From NCBI GenBank assembly GCA_009705675.1, contig WLSX01000011.1, positions 1 through 11,563 of the forward strand: DNA of 11,563 nucleotides. The letters are read 5' to 3'. Shown piece by piece: positions 1-6,829 of the stretch (position 1 is its first letter; each line of letters starts with the position of its first letter). The notes under the pieces are model-generated. The model did not search any database, was not told the DNA's origin, and was given only the letters and a program-made list of their open reading frames with translations. The stretch is from Actinomycetota bacterium. GTDB lineage: Bacteria > Actinomycetota > Actinomycetes > Nanopelagicales > Nanopelagicaceae. A program made the position numbers and the translations under genes.

Positions 1-266
1 AATTAGCTGAAATATTAAGTTCTTCCCCTTATTCGCTCATCTTTCATGAAGATGCCGAAACTAAATTTTCAGAATTGAACATACCTAAAGATGTAGCGAT
101 CATTTACTTAGTTATTGGTCCAGAGGGTGGGATTACTGAAGAGGAACTACAAATGTTTAATGGGGGCACCTCCAATATAATTAAGTTAGGGGAGCCAGTG
201 CTACGTTCTGCTCATGCAGGGTTTGCAGCACTAGCAGCAGTTCAAACTAAGTTAGGGCGTTGGTAG
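1..266 (+). CDS. rsmE: 16S rRNA (uracil-1498-N3)-methyltransferase RsmE, C-terminal part
   Basis: Partial gene, open from the left edge in the frame beginning at base 3, with a TAG stop at 264-266, leaving 87 codons. The family methylates N3 of U1498 in 16S rRNA using S-adenosylmethionine and has a SPOUT (knotted) fold. The visible part holds the knot-region signature: VIGPEGGITEEEL, then LGEPVLRSAHAGFAALAAVQ near the end, which matches the RsmE C-terminal pattern (GPEGG, LG..VLR..TA). The N-terminal PUA-like domain lies outside the window. The HIT gene starts 2 bases after the stop. rsmE, HIT, phoH and ybeY in this order is a common actinobacterial arrangement. Identification is by motif and context. 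Confidence 0.88.
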   Translation, partial: LAEILSSSPYSLIFHEDAETKFSELNIPKDVAIIYLVIGPEGGITEEELQMFNGGTSNIIKLGEPVLRSAHAGFAALAAVQTKLGRW

Positions 267-268
267 AT

Positions 269-604
269 ATGGATTGTTTATTTTGTAAAATAGTTAGTGG
301 TGATATTCCTGCCACAATAATCAAAAAGACAGAATTAATTACTGCTTTTAACGATATAACCCCTCAAGCCCCGACTCATGTTTTAATAATTCCAAACAAA
401 CATTTCGAAAATATTGGAGAAGTCTCTATTGCTGATTCAAAATTGACTTCTGAATTGTTTAAGGCAGCTGCAGATATAGCGAGTGAATTGGGCCTTGAAA
501 GTTATCGGTTGAACATTAATACCGGCGCCGGTGCGGGTCAGTCAGTCTTCCACGCTCACCTTCATCTGCTAGCCGGCAGGGCATTCGCTTGGCCGCCTGG
601 TTAA
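269..604 (+). CDS. HIT-family nucleotide hydrolase (histidine triad protein)
   Basis: A 111-residue protein, the normal length of a bacterial HIT/HINT protein. These small homodimers hydrolyse phosphoramidate or AMP-conjugated nucleotides; the physiological substrate is usually unknown. The N-terminus MDCLFCKIVSGDIPA is the typical start, with the paired cysteines often seen there. The catalytic histidine triad is the HAHLHLL stretch close to the C-terminus, followed by AGRAFAWPPG. A TTG at 260 in the same frame would add three residues and overlap rsmE, but ATG at 269 gives the canonical N-terminus and was chosen. It lies between rsmE and phoH, 16 bases before the latter, probably in one transcript. 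Confidence 0.9.
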   Translation: MDCLFCKIVSGDIPATIIKKTELITAFNDITPQAPTHVLIIPNKHFENIGEVSIADSKLTSELFKAAADIASELGLESYRLNINTGAGAGQSVFHAHLHLLAGRAFAWPPG

Positions 605-620
605 ATATAGAGTTCTCGTA

Positions 621-1619
621 ATGGATCCAATCGTTATTAAAGTACCGGCCGCATTTCCTATGGTCACACTTGTAGGTCCGAGTGACTCTCATCTTAGAAT
701 TCTAGAAAATCAATTCCCACAGCTCTCAATTACGGTTCGCGGAAATGAAATATATGTAAAAGGTGAGATTGAGGAAGCCAAAAAATTTGTAGATTTAATA
801 GATGAATTAATTGCTATTTTGCGTAGTGGCCAGAGTCTGACAGTGGACATGGTTCGTAGATCAATTGGAATGATTAAGCAAGATCCAGCCGAACATCCAG
901 CTGAGGTTCTCTCACTAAATATTTTAAGTAACCGTGGTAAAACTATCCGGCCAAAAACTGCAAATCAAAAGAAGTATGTGGATGCAATCGATGCCAACAC
1001 AATTACTTTTGGAATAGGGCCAGCTGGCTCTGGAAAAACCTACCTTGCGATGGCAAAGGCAATTCAATCATTGCAGGCAAAACAAGTTAATCGAATTATT
1101 TTAACCCGCCCTGCTGTTGAAGCAGGTGAGCGATTAGGATTTTTACCAGGAACTCTTCATGAAAAAATTGATCCGTATCTTCGCCCATTATTTGATGCTC
1201 TACACGACATGATTGATCAAGATGCAATACCTAGACTTATGAACTCAGGTGTAATTGAGGTTGCACCTCTTGCATATATGCGTGGCCGTACTCTTAATGA
1301 TGCATTTATTATTTTAGATGAGGCTCAAAATACAACCGGTGAGCAGATGAAAATGTTTTTAACCCGTCTTGGTTTTGGTTCCAAAATGGTAGTTACTGGC
1401 GATGTGACACAGGTTGATCTTCCAAATAATTCACAATCAGGGCTAAGAATAGTTCAGGACATTTTGAAAGATGTCGATGATATTTCATTTATACATTTAA
1501 CTGCCGAGGATGTTGTTCGAAATCGTTTAGTTGGTGACATTGTTACCGCTTATGGAAGTTGGGATGAGAATATTTCAAAATCTACCTTTCCGATTAGAAG
1601 CGGGAAGGGTGATCGTTAA
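621..1619 (+). CDS. PhoH-family P-loop ATPase (PhoH/YbeZ type)
   Basis: A 332-residue protein of the PhoH-like (YbeZ) family, cytoplasmic P-loop ATPases tied to RNA metabolism and often partnered with YbeY in 16S rRNA maturation and ribosome quality control. Residues 1 to about 90 form an N-terminal KH-like region (VKGEIEEAKKFVDLIDEL). The Walker A motif GPAGSGKT is at residues 133-140, ILTRPAVEAGERLGFLPG follows, and Walker B is AFIILDEAQN at 228-237 with the D-E pair at 233-234. MVVTGDVTQVDLP then matches the conserved TGD sensor segment. Length is normal and no key motif is missing. ybeY follows 28 bases later, so the adjacency supports a shared role. The paralogous toxin-antitoxin PhoH2 carries a PIN domain, which is absent here. 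Confidence 0.93.
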   Translation: MDPIVIKVPAAFPMVTLVGPSDSHLRILENQFPQLSITVRGNEIYVKGEIEEAKKFVDLIDELIAILRSGQSLTVDMVRRSIGMIKQDPAEHPAEVLSLNILSNRGKTIRPKTANQKKYVDAIDANTITFGIGPAGSGKTYLAMAKAIQSLQAKQVNRIILTRPAVEAGERLGFLPGTLHEKIDPYLRPLFDALHDMIDQDAIPRLMNSGVIEVAPLAYMRGRTLNDAFIILDEAQNTTGEQMKMFLTRLGFGSKMVVTGDVTQVDLPNNSQSGLRIVQDILKDVDDISFIHLTAEDVVRNRLVGDIVTAYGSWDENISKSTFPIRSGKGDR

Positions 1620-1647
1620 TTAACTCAATAACATTAGGCAGTAGATC

Positions 1648-2085
1648 ATGAAAATAGAGTTAATAAATGATTCAACATATAAGTGCGATGAGGTTGGAAT
1701 TAAATCTCTTGCTAACTTTACTCTTGGTAAATTAGGAATTCATCCAGATTCAGAGCTAAGTATTAGATTAGTTGATGAGGAAGAAATTACTCAACTTCAT
1801 ATTAAATGGATGGATTTACCTGGACCTACCGACGTGCTCTCATTTCCAATGGATGAAATCAAACCCAATTCAGCTTCTAATGGACCAGGTGTGATTGGGG
1901 ATATTGTCTTGTGCCCGGCATTTGCTGAAAAAAATGGAAAGCAATCATTGGGGGATGAACTTCAACTCCTTACCGTTCATGGCGTACTTCATTTACTTGG
2001 TTATGACCATGAAGAGTTAGATGAAGAAAAACAGATGTTTGGATTACAAGAGGAATTTCTTAAGCAATGGCGGAGTTCACTCTAA
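1648..2085 (+). CDS. ybeY: Endoribonuclease YbeY
   Basis: A 145-residue zinc metalloprotein of the UPF0054/YbeY family, needed for 16S rRNA 3' end maturation and ribosome quality control. The diagnostic motif HGVLHLLGYDHEE spans residues 111-123 and supplies the three zinc-binding histidines, H111, H115 and H121. Upstream, the conserved core segments MDLPGPTDVLSFPMDE and GDIVLCPAFA are present. Length and start (ATG, MKIELIND) are normal. The last 19 bases overlap a small open frame in another phase that begins at 2067. In many actinobacteria the next genes are a CBS-domain CNNM/CorC-type protein and era. Here they are not present and a FAH-family gene follows instead. Confidence 0.94.
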   Translation: MKIELINDSTYKCDEVGIKSLANFTLGKLGIHPDSELSIRLVDEEEITQLHIKWMDLPGPTDVLSFPMDEIKPNSASNGPGVIGDIVLCPAFAEKNGKQSLGDELQLLTVHGVLHLLGYDHEELDEEKQMFGLQEEFLKQWRSSL

Positions 2086-2171
2086 ATTTAACCTGCCGCC
2101 CTTCAAATAAGCAGAATTTGGATCAATCTGTTGAAACTAAAAAATCAGTTAACAGTTGTAAGATGCTCTAA
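2067..2171 (+). CDS. Possible 34-residue small ORF bridging ybeY and the FAH gene
   Basis: A short open frame that starts (ATG) inside the end of ybeY and stops with TAA at 2169-2171, the last A being the first base of the next gene's ATG. The product would begin MAEFTLNLTC and be polar, with no membrane segment or recognisable domain. It fills the otherwise empty 85-base gap exactly, with overlaps at both ends as in coupled operon genes. No good ribosome binding site is visible. It could be a coupling leader for the FAH gene, a decayed remnant of a lost neighbour, or chance. I do not recognise the sequence, and coding status is uncertain. Confidence 0.25.
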   Translation: MAEFTLNLTCRPSNKQNLDQSVETKKSVNSCKML

Positions 2172-2962
2172 TGCGCATCGTTAGATTTTCTGCACCTGCC
2201 GAGCTGGGAGTTGGAACTGATCCATTATTTGGTGTTTTAAATGATCAGGACTCAATCCTGGTGTTGCGCGGTGACCCGATTTATTCTGGAATTGTGCCGC
2301 AGGATAAGAGTTTAAAATTAAGTGAAGTCAAGTTGCTGGCACCAGTTATTCCGCGAAGCAAAGTGGTCTGTATAGGTAAAAACTACGCTGACCATGCAGC
2401 AGAAATGGATTCAGTTGTTCCTACTGAACCAATAATCTTTATTAAACCTAATACATCTGTAATAGGGCCAAATGAAACGATTATTTGGCCAAGTATGAGT
2501 GAACGAGTTGATCATGAGGCTGAACTAGCGATTGTGATTGGCCGAATATGTAAAGAGGTTCCGGCTGCAAAGGCAAAAGATGTTATTTATGGCTACACAT
2601 TAGCTAATGATGTTACGGCCAGAGATTTACAAAAAAAGGATGGGCAGTGGAGTCGTGCCAAGGGTTTTGATACTTTCTGTCCGCTTGGACCATGGATTGA
2701 AACTGAGTTCGTACCAAAGGATCAAAAAATCACCGCTACATTAAATGGTGAGGTTAAACAGTCTTCGGTCTTGTCTGAAATGATCTTTAAAATCCCACAA
2801 ATTATTGAGTTTGTAACAAATGTGATGACACTCTTGCCTGGTGATGTTATTTTGACTGGTACGCCCGCTGGAATTGGTCCGATGCCGGCTGGAGCTTCAA
2901 TATCGGTTGCAATTGAAGGTTTAGGCACACTTACTAATAAGGTTTCTGCTCGTGTCCAATAA
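2171..2962 (+). CDS. Fumarylacetoacetate hydrolase family protein
   Basis: A 263-residue protein of the FAH superfamily, metal-dependent enzymes that cleave or decarboxylate 2-oxo acids; members include fumarylpyruvate and acylpyruvate hydrolases and oxaloacetate decarboxylases. After a variable N-terminal 50 residues comes the conserved core: VVCIGKNYADHAAEM, PIIFIKPNTSVIGP, DHEAELAIVIGR with likely metal ligands E116 and E118, ANDVTARDLQ with the third ligand D147, then KGFDTFCPLGPW and PGDVILTGTPAGIGPM. All expected active-site segments are present. Actinobacteria commonly keep such a gene directly upstream of gltX. The exact substrate cannot be read from the sequence. The start ATG overlaps the stop of the small ORF, no strong ribosome binding site is visible, and the 3' end overlaps gltX by 11 bases. 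Confidence 0.88.
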   Translation: MRIVRFSAPAELGVGTDPLFGVLNDQDSILVLRGDPIYSGIVPQDKSLKLSEVKLLAPVIPRSKVVCIGKNYADHAAEMDSVVPTEPIIFIKPNTSVIGPNETIIWPSMSERVDHEAELAIVIGRICKEVPAAKAKDVIYGYTLANDVTARDLQKKDGQWSRAKGFDTFCPLGPWIETEFVPKDQKITATLNGEVKQSSVLSEMIFKIPQIIEFVTNVMTLLPGDVILTGTPAGIGPMPAGASISVAIEGLGTLTNKVSARVQ

Positions 2963-4415
2963 ATCACAAGTCAGAGTCCGGTTTGCACCTTCACCAACTG
3001 GTGACCTACATGTTGGAAACATTCGTACCGCTCTTTTTGATTGGGCATATGCCCGTCACACTGGTGGAAAATTAATCTTTAGAATTGAAGATACAGATAC
3101 AGAGCGAGTTACAGATCAATATATTCAAGCTGCGATTGATACCTTAAAATGGCTCGGACTTAATTGGGATGAGGGCCCTGAAGTTGGTGGTGAGTTTGGA
3201 CCTTACCTACAATCTCAAAGATTAGAGATTTATGCTGAGTGGGCACAAAAATTCTTAGATCAAGGCGATGCTTACCATTGTTATTGCAGTTCTGAAGAGC
3301 TTGAAGAGCGCCGACAAATTCAAATGAAAAACAACAAGGCACCTGGTTACGACGGAAAGTGCCGCGATCTTTCAAATACTCAAATCGATGAATACAAGTC
3401 GGCTGGAAGAAAACCAGTTGTAAGAATGCGAATGCCACAAGGAGAGACTGTTTTTGTTGATCAAATTCGAGGTGAAGTTAAGTTTGATCATGAGTTTGTA
3501 CCAGATTTTGTATTAGCCCGTGCAGATGGTTCGCCACTTTACACATTAGCCGTTGCTGTAGATGATGTTTTAATGAAGATTACTCATATATTAAGAGGTG
3601 AGGATTTACTTTCATCTACCCCAAGACAAATTAGGGTTTATCAAGCAATGGGTGTTACACCAGAGCAATATCCATTATTTGCACATTTACCATTTGTGAT
3701 GGGACAAGATAATACAAAGCTTTCAAAGCGAAATGGTGAGGTTTCCATTGCTTGGTATCGTGAGCAAGGTTATTTACCGGAGGCAATTTGTAATTATTTG
3801 GCACTACTTGGTTGGTCACCAGGAGATGACAAGGAAAATATTACGATGGATGAGCTAGTTTCATTATTTACGGTCGAACGAGTAAATAGCAGCCCAGCTA
3901 GATTTGATATGAAAAAACTAGAGGCAATTAATGGTGACAAAATTAGAGCTCTTACTCTAGATAAATTCTTAGAGTGGTCATTGCCTTTTCTGCTTAACTC
4001 AAAGGTTATTTCTGGCAGCTCAGAGGAAATTGCAGTTGTTAAGTCAGCACTTCCTATTATTCAGGAGCGAATTGTAAAATTATCGGAAATACCTCAAATG
4101 CTTAACTTCTTATTTGTAAAAGATTTTAAAATCGATTCTGAAGAGCTTCCAAAGCTCTCAGATGACTCATCTCAAGCGGTTTTAAAGGTTGCTTTAACCA
4201 AAATTGAATCACTATCTTCATGGGATCACACAAGTATTGAAGGAGTGCTAAGAACTGCTTTAATTGATGAAATGGGACTTAAGCCAAGAATTGCCTTTAG
4301 TTCTTTGCGAATTGCGGTAACGGGATCACATATTTCACCACCATTATTTGAGTCATTGGAGTTACTAGGAAAAGAGCGTTCAATCTTGCGAATAAAGGCG
4401 GCAATTTCCAAATAA
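2952..4415 (+). CDS. gltX: Glutamyl-tRNA synthetase
   Basis: A 487-residue class I aminoacyl-tRNA synthetase that charges tRNA-Glu with glutamate, and in bacteria lacking GlnRS also mischarges tRNA-Gln for the GatCAB amidotransferase. The catalytic signatures are RFAPSPTGDLHVGN at residues 10-23 (HIGH equivalent H20-V-G-N) and KLSKR at 256-260 (KMSKS equivalent). A zinc-type cluster is visible as C110-x-C112 and C137 with 24 residues between, the fourth position being D139 rather than histidine. The start is GTG at 2952, inside the FAH gene and preceded by AAGG at 2939-2942; it gives the usual MSxxxVRVRFAPSPTG N-terminus. Non-discriminating specificity is inferred from lineage and from the tRNA-Gln next door. 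Confidence 0.96.
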   Translation: MSNKSQVRVRFAPSPTGDLHVGNIRTALFDWAYARHTGGKLIFRIEDTDTERVTDQYIQAAIDTLKWLGLNWDEGPEVGGEFGPYLQSQRLEIYAEWAQKFLDQGDAYHCYCSSEELEERRQIQMKNNKAPGYDGKCRDLSNTQIDEYKSAGRKPVVRMRMPQGETVFVDQIRGEVKFDHEFVPDFVLARADGSPLYTLAVAVDDVLMKITHILRGEDLLSSTPRQIRVYQAMGVTPEQYPLFAHLPFVMGQDNTKLSKRNGEVSIAWYREQGYLPEAICNYLALLGWSPGDDKENITMDELVSLFTVERVNSSPARFDMKKLEAINGDKIRALTLDKFLEWSLPFLLNSKVISGSSEEIAVVKSALPIIQERIVKLSEIPQMLNFLFVKDFKIDSEELPKLSDDSSQAVLKVALTKIESLSSWDHTSIEGVLRTALIDEMGLKPRIAFSSLRIAVTGSHISPPLFESLELLGKERSILRIKAAISK

Positions 4416-4423
4416 TTTGTGGC

Positions 4424-4444
4424 GCAGGGTATTCTTATCCCTGC
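4424..4444 (+). promoter_or_regulatory. GC-rich hairpin and promoter-like element between gltX and tRNA-Gln
   Basis: The arms GCAGGG (4424-4429) and CCCTGC (4439-4444) form a perfect 6-base-pair stem around a 9-base loop that starts 9 bases after the gltX stop. The following CTTTAAAATTAAAT is only weakly U-rich, so it is a poor terminator. The loop contains TATTCT (4430-4435), which resembles an actinobacterial -10 box about 25 bases upstream of the mature tRNA-Gln. It may be a tRNA promoter, a weak gltX terminator, or a processing signal. No convincing -35 is seen. Confidence 0.35.
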
Positions 4445-4459
4445 TTTAAAATTAAATAT

Positions 4460-4531
4460 TGGGGTATGGGGTAATTGGCAGCCCAGCTGATTCTGGTTCA
4501 GCTTGTCTAGGTTCGAGTCCTGGTACCCCAG
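4460..4531 (+). tRNA. tRNA-Gln (anticodon CTG)
   Basis: A 72-base cloverleaf. The acceptor arms TGGGGTA and TACCCCA pair fully, with discriminator G at 4531. The D stem is GGG/CCC, the anticodon stem GCTGA/TCAGC encloses the loop TTCTGGT with anticodon CTG at 4493-4495, and the T arm is CTAGG, TTCGAGT, CCTGG. CCA is not encoded. It decodes CAG. The U1-A72 acceptor pair is a usual tRNA-Gln feature. The gene lies 44 bases after gltX, the enzyme that would mischarge it with glutamate in organisms using the indirect amidation route. Confidence 0.96.
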
Positions 4532-4556
4532 CGATTTATTTAATGTTTTACCGTAC

Positions 4557-4629
4557 GGCTCCGTCGTCTAGTGGCCTAGGACTCTGGCTTCTCAAGCCAG
4601 CTACGGGGGTTCGAATCCCCTCGGAGCTA
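4557..4629 (+). tRNA. tRNA-Glu (anticodon CTC)
   Basis: A 73-base cloverleaf located 25 bases after tRNA-Gln. The acceptor arms GGCTCCG and CGGAGCT pair with a terminal G-U, and the discriminator is A at 4629. The D stem is GTC/GAC, the anticodon stem CTGGC/GCCAG encloses TTCTCAA with anticodon CTC at 4591-4593, and the T loop is TTCGAAT. CCA is not encoded. It decodes GAG. It is probably co-transcribed with tRNA-Gln, and its 3' end is 6 bases from the stop of the convergent regulator gene. Confidence 0.96.
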
Positions 4630-4635
4630 CTTTAT

Positions 4636-5358
4636 TTACTTACTGTTTTTAAGTAAGTAGTCACTTAATCTAGCTGCAGTTGCAACAACAGCGGCTGCAT
4701 GAATTCGACCAGGTTGTCTACTTAATCTTTCTATCGGTCCGCTAATACTTACTGCTGCAATAACTTTATTATTTGGTCCACGAACTGGTGCGGAAACTGA
4801 TGCAACTCCTGCTTCTCGCTCACCAACTGATTGTGCCCAACCACGGCGCCGGACAGCAGAAAGGTTTGCTGCGGTAAATTTTGCATTTGTTAAGCCACGG
4901 TGGAGTTTCTCTGGCTCCTCCCAAGCAAGAAGTATTTGTGCAGCCGAGCCAGCTTGCATTGTTAACGCAGTTCCAACTGGAACTGAATCCCGTAATCCTG
5001 TCAATCTTTCTGCGGTTGCAACACAAATTCTTAAATCACCTTGGCGGCGGTATAACTGAGCACTCTCACTTGTTGCATCGCGTAATGCAGTAAGTGCAGG
5101 TACTGCGATAGCAAGTAATTTATCTTCACCAGCTGCGGCTGCTAACTCAGAAGAGCGGGAGCCAAGAACAAATCGGCCCGAAAAATCTCTACTTACTAAT
5201 CTGTGGTGCTCAAGCGCCACCGCTATTCGGTGCGCGGTTGGGCGAGCAATTCCCGTGGTGGATACAAGATCACTTAATGATTGAGGTCCGGCCTCTAAGG
5301 CAGATAGAATTTTTACGGCTTTGTCTAATACACCAACTCCGCTATTCTTTCTGTCCAT
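4636..5358 (-). CDS. ndgR: IclR-family transcriptional regulator, NdgR/LtbR type
   Basis: A 240-residue DNA-binding regulator. The N-terminal winged helix-turn-helix covers roughly residues 8-70 (GVLDKAVKILSALEAGP, then GIARPTAHRIAVALEHHRLV). The C-terminal IclR effector domain contains ESAQLYRRQGDLRICVA, DSVPVGTALTMQAGSAAQ, RRRGWAQSVGEREAGVASVS and ISGPIERLSRQPG. These segments closely match the actinobacterial NdgR/LtbR/AreB group, which controls leucine and related amino-acid biosynthesis and is regularly found divergent from leuC, as here. The start chosen is ATG at 5358, giving the family N-terminus. A TTG at 5379 would add seven residues but would run through the predicted promoter and operator. 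No Shine-Dalgarno precedes the ATG, which fits a leaderless mRNA. Confidence 0.92.
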   Translation of the reverse strand: MDRKNSGVGVLDKAVKILSALEAGPQSLSDLVSTTGIARPTAHRIAVALEHHRLVSRDFSGRFVLGSRSSELAAAAGEDKLLAIAVPALTALRDATSESAQLYRRQGDLRICVATAERLTGLRDSVPVGTALTMQAGSAAQILLAWEEPEKLHRGLTNAKFTAANLSAVRRRGWAQSVGEREAGVASVSAPVRGPNNKVIAAVSISGPIERLSRQPGRIHAAAVVATAARLSDYLLKNSK

Positions 5359-5363
5359 ACTCT

Positions 5364-5369
5364 GATAAT
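5364..5369 (+). promoter_or_regulatory. Candidate -10 box of the leuC promoter
   Basis: GATAAT differs from the TATAAT consensus at one position. Transcription would start near 5376, inside the left arm of the inverted repeat, leaving a leader of about 55 bases before leuC. No good -35 is visible, which is common in actinobacterial promoters. It overlaps the -10 of the divergent regulator gene. Confidence 0.45.
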
Positions 5370-5393
5370 GCCATCTCAACTATTGAGAAGCAA
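5365..5393 (-). promoter_or_regulatory. Candidate ndgR promoter, leaderless
   Basis: On the minus strand, TTGCTT (complement of 5388-5393) and CATTAT (complement of 5365-5370) are separated by exactly 17 bases. The -10 ends 6 bases before the ATG at 5358, so transcription would begin at or next to the start codon. This fits leaderless expression, which is frequent in actinobacteria. The inverted repeat at 5374-5388 occupies most of the spacer, so a bound protein would block the promoter and could give autoregulation. Confidence 0.45.
5374..5388. promoter_or_regulatory. Inverted repeat, candidate NdgR operator
   Basis: TCTCAA, a CTA spacer and TTGAGA form a perfect 6+3+6 inverted repeat in the 72-base region between the regulator gene and leuC. 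Its position, in the spacer of the regulator's putative promoter and at the putative leuC transcription start, suits a shared operator. That NdgR binds it is inferred from position and dyad symmetry only. Confidence 0.5.
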
Positions 5394-5413
5394 ATCCGAG
5401 ACGGAAATTTAAC

Positions 5414-5419
5414 AAGGAG
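5414..5419 (+). promoter_or_regulatory. leuC ribosome binding site
   Basis: AAGGAG with an 11-base gap to the ATG at 5431 is one of the clearest Shine-Dalgarno sites in the window. It fixes the leuC start and contrasts with the SD-less starts of ndgR and plsC. Confidence 0.7.
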
Positions 5420-5430
5420 TTGTAAAGTAA

Positions 5431-6828
5431 ATGGGAAAGACATTAGCGGAAAAGATTTGGTCAGAGCACGTAGTTAGCTCTACCGCTGGTGAACCAGATT
5501 TACTTTATATAGATCTTCACTTAATTCATGAAGTGACTAGCCCACAAGCATTTGATGGTTTACGCCTTGCAGATCGTAAAGTTCGCCGTCCAGACTTAAC
5601 AATTGCAACCGAAGACCATAATGTGCCAACTCTTAATATTGATAAACCAATTGCTGATCCAGTTTCAAAGTTACAGGTAGACACTTTGCGGAAAAATTGT
5701 GAGGAGTTTGGTGTCCGGCTTCATTCACTAGGAGATGTAGAGCAGGGAATTGTGCATGTGGTTGGGCCACAACTTGGAATTACTCAGCCCGGTATGACAA
5801 TTGTTTGCGGTGATTCTCATACCTCAACTCACGGAGCATTCGGTGCGCTTGCATTTGGAATTGGTACAAGTGAGGTTGAGCATGTACTTGCCACTCAAAC
5901 CTTGCCATTAATTCGCCCTAAAACAATGGCGATAAATGTTGAGGGCACTTTGAAAGCTGGCGTTACCAGTAAAGATATTATCTTGGCAGTTATTGCAAAG
6001 ATTGGTACCGGCGGCGGTCAGGGTTACATTCTTGAGTACCGTGGTAGTGCAATCAGAGCTCTCTCAATGGAGGCTCGAATGACAATCTGCAACATGTCAA
6101 TTGAAGCTGGTGCAAGAGCTGGATTAATTGCGCCAGATCAAACTACTTTTGATTATGTAAAGAGTAAGCCCCATGCACCTGATGGCGCTGATTGGGATGC
6201 TGCCCTTGCCTATTGGAAAACTTTGACAACAGATTCTGATGCTAAGTTTGATAAAGAGATCAATTTAAATGCTGATGATTTAGCACCATTTGTAACTTGG
6301 GGGACCAACCCAGGACAAGGACTTCCACTTAGTGCATCTGTGCCAAACCCAGCTGATTTTAGTAATGCTGAAGATCGCGGAGCCGCTGAACGTGCGCTTG
6401 AATACATGGATTTGAAACCAGGAACTCCACTTAAATCAATCAAGGTAGATACTGTCTTTTTAGGCTCTTGCACAAATGGCCGAATTGAAGACTTACGATC
6501 AGCGGCTGAGGTTATTAAAGGGAAAAAGATTGCCCAATCACTTCGGTTATTAGTTGTTCCTGGCTCAGCTAGAGTGCGTCTGCAAGCAGAATCTGAAGGG
6601 CTAGATAAAGTATTTATTGATGCTGGAGCTGAGTGGCGAAGTGCTGGTTGTTCAATGTGTTTGGGAATGAATCCAGATCAATTAAAACCAGGCGAGCGGG
6701 CAGCATCAACTAGTAATAGAAACTTTGAAGGAAGACAAGGAAAGGGCGGCCGGACCCACCTGGTGAGCCCATTAGTGGCTGCTGCGACTGCTTTAAAGGG
6801 CACCTTAGCCTCACCGGCGGATTTGTAA
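5431..6828 (+). CDS. leuC: 3-isopropylmalate dehydratase large subunit
   Basis: A 465-residue aconitase-family subunit. With LeuD it isomerises 2-isopropylmalate to 3-isopropylmalate in leucine biosynthesis, using a [4Fe-4S] cluster in the cytoplasm. The three cluster cysteines are visible as C347 in FLGSCTNGR and C407 and C410 in [12 protein letters not shown]. Other family segments include the N-terminal [52 protein letters not shown], and [19 protein letters not shown] near the end. Length is normal and the start has a good ribosome binding site. leuD begins one base after the stop. Regulation by the divergent NdgR-type gene is likely. Confidence 0.97.
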   Translation: MGKTLAEKIWSEHVVSSTAGEPDLLYIDLHLIHEVTSPQAFDGLRLADRKVRRPDLTIATEDHNVPTLNIDKPIADPVSKLQVDTLRKNCEEFGVRLHSLGDVEQGIVHVVGPQLGITQPGMTIVCGDSHTSTHGAFGALAFGIGTSEVEHVLATQTLPLIRPKTMAINVEGTLKAGVTSKDIILAVIAKIGTGGGQGYILEYRGSAIRALSMEARMTICNMSIEAGARAGLIAPDQTTFDYVKSKPHAPDGADWDAALAYWKTLTTDSDAKFDKEINLNADDLAPFVTWGTNPGQGLPLSASVPNPADFSNAEDRGAAERALEYMDLKPGTPLKSIKVDTVFLGSCTNGRIEDLRSAAEVIKGKKIAQSLRLLVVPGSARVRLQAESEGLDKVFIDAGAEWRSAGCSMCLGMNPDQLKPGERAASTSNRNFEGRQGKGGRTHLVSPLVAAATALKGTLASPADL

Positions 6829-6829
6829 C

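Noticed and set aside
260..268. TTG start of the HIT protein at 260
   Set aside because: ATG at 269 gives the canonical MDCLFCKI start and a normal junction with rsmE.
2722..2967. Minus-strand open frame opposite the end of the FAH gene, and similar antisense frames within gltX, leuC, HU and ddl
   Set aside because: Each lies opposite a gene with strong family motifs, has no recognisable domain, and shows no ribosome binding site. They are shadows.
4457..4632. tRNA genes as a possible integration site for a mobile element
   Set aside because: No repeat of a tRNA 3' end, no integrase and no foreign-looking sequence nearby; flanking genes are the usual core neighbours.
4459..4656. Plus-strand open frame of 65 codons covering both tRNAs
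   Set aside because: It is fully explained by the two tRNA cloverleaves and resembles no protein; it is a chance reading through RNA genes.
4637..4659. Inverted repeat TACTTAC/GTAAGTA between tRNA-Glu and the end of ndgR
   Set aside because: A 7-base-pair AT-rich stem with a 9-base loop, no T-run after it on either strand, and overlapping the ndgR stop and last codons. Too weak to call a terminator.
5359..5379. Upstream TTG start adding seven residues to the IclR regulator
   Set aside because: The added residues do not fit the family N-terminus and would run through the predicted -10 box. ATG at 5358 matches known NdgR starts.
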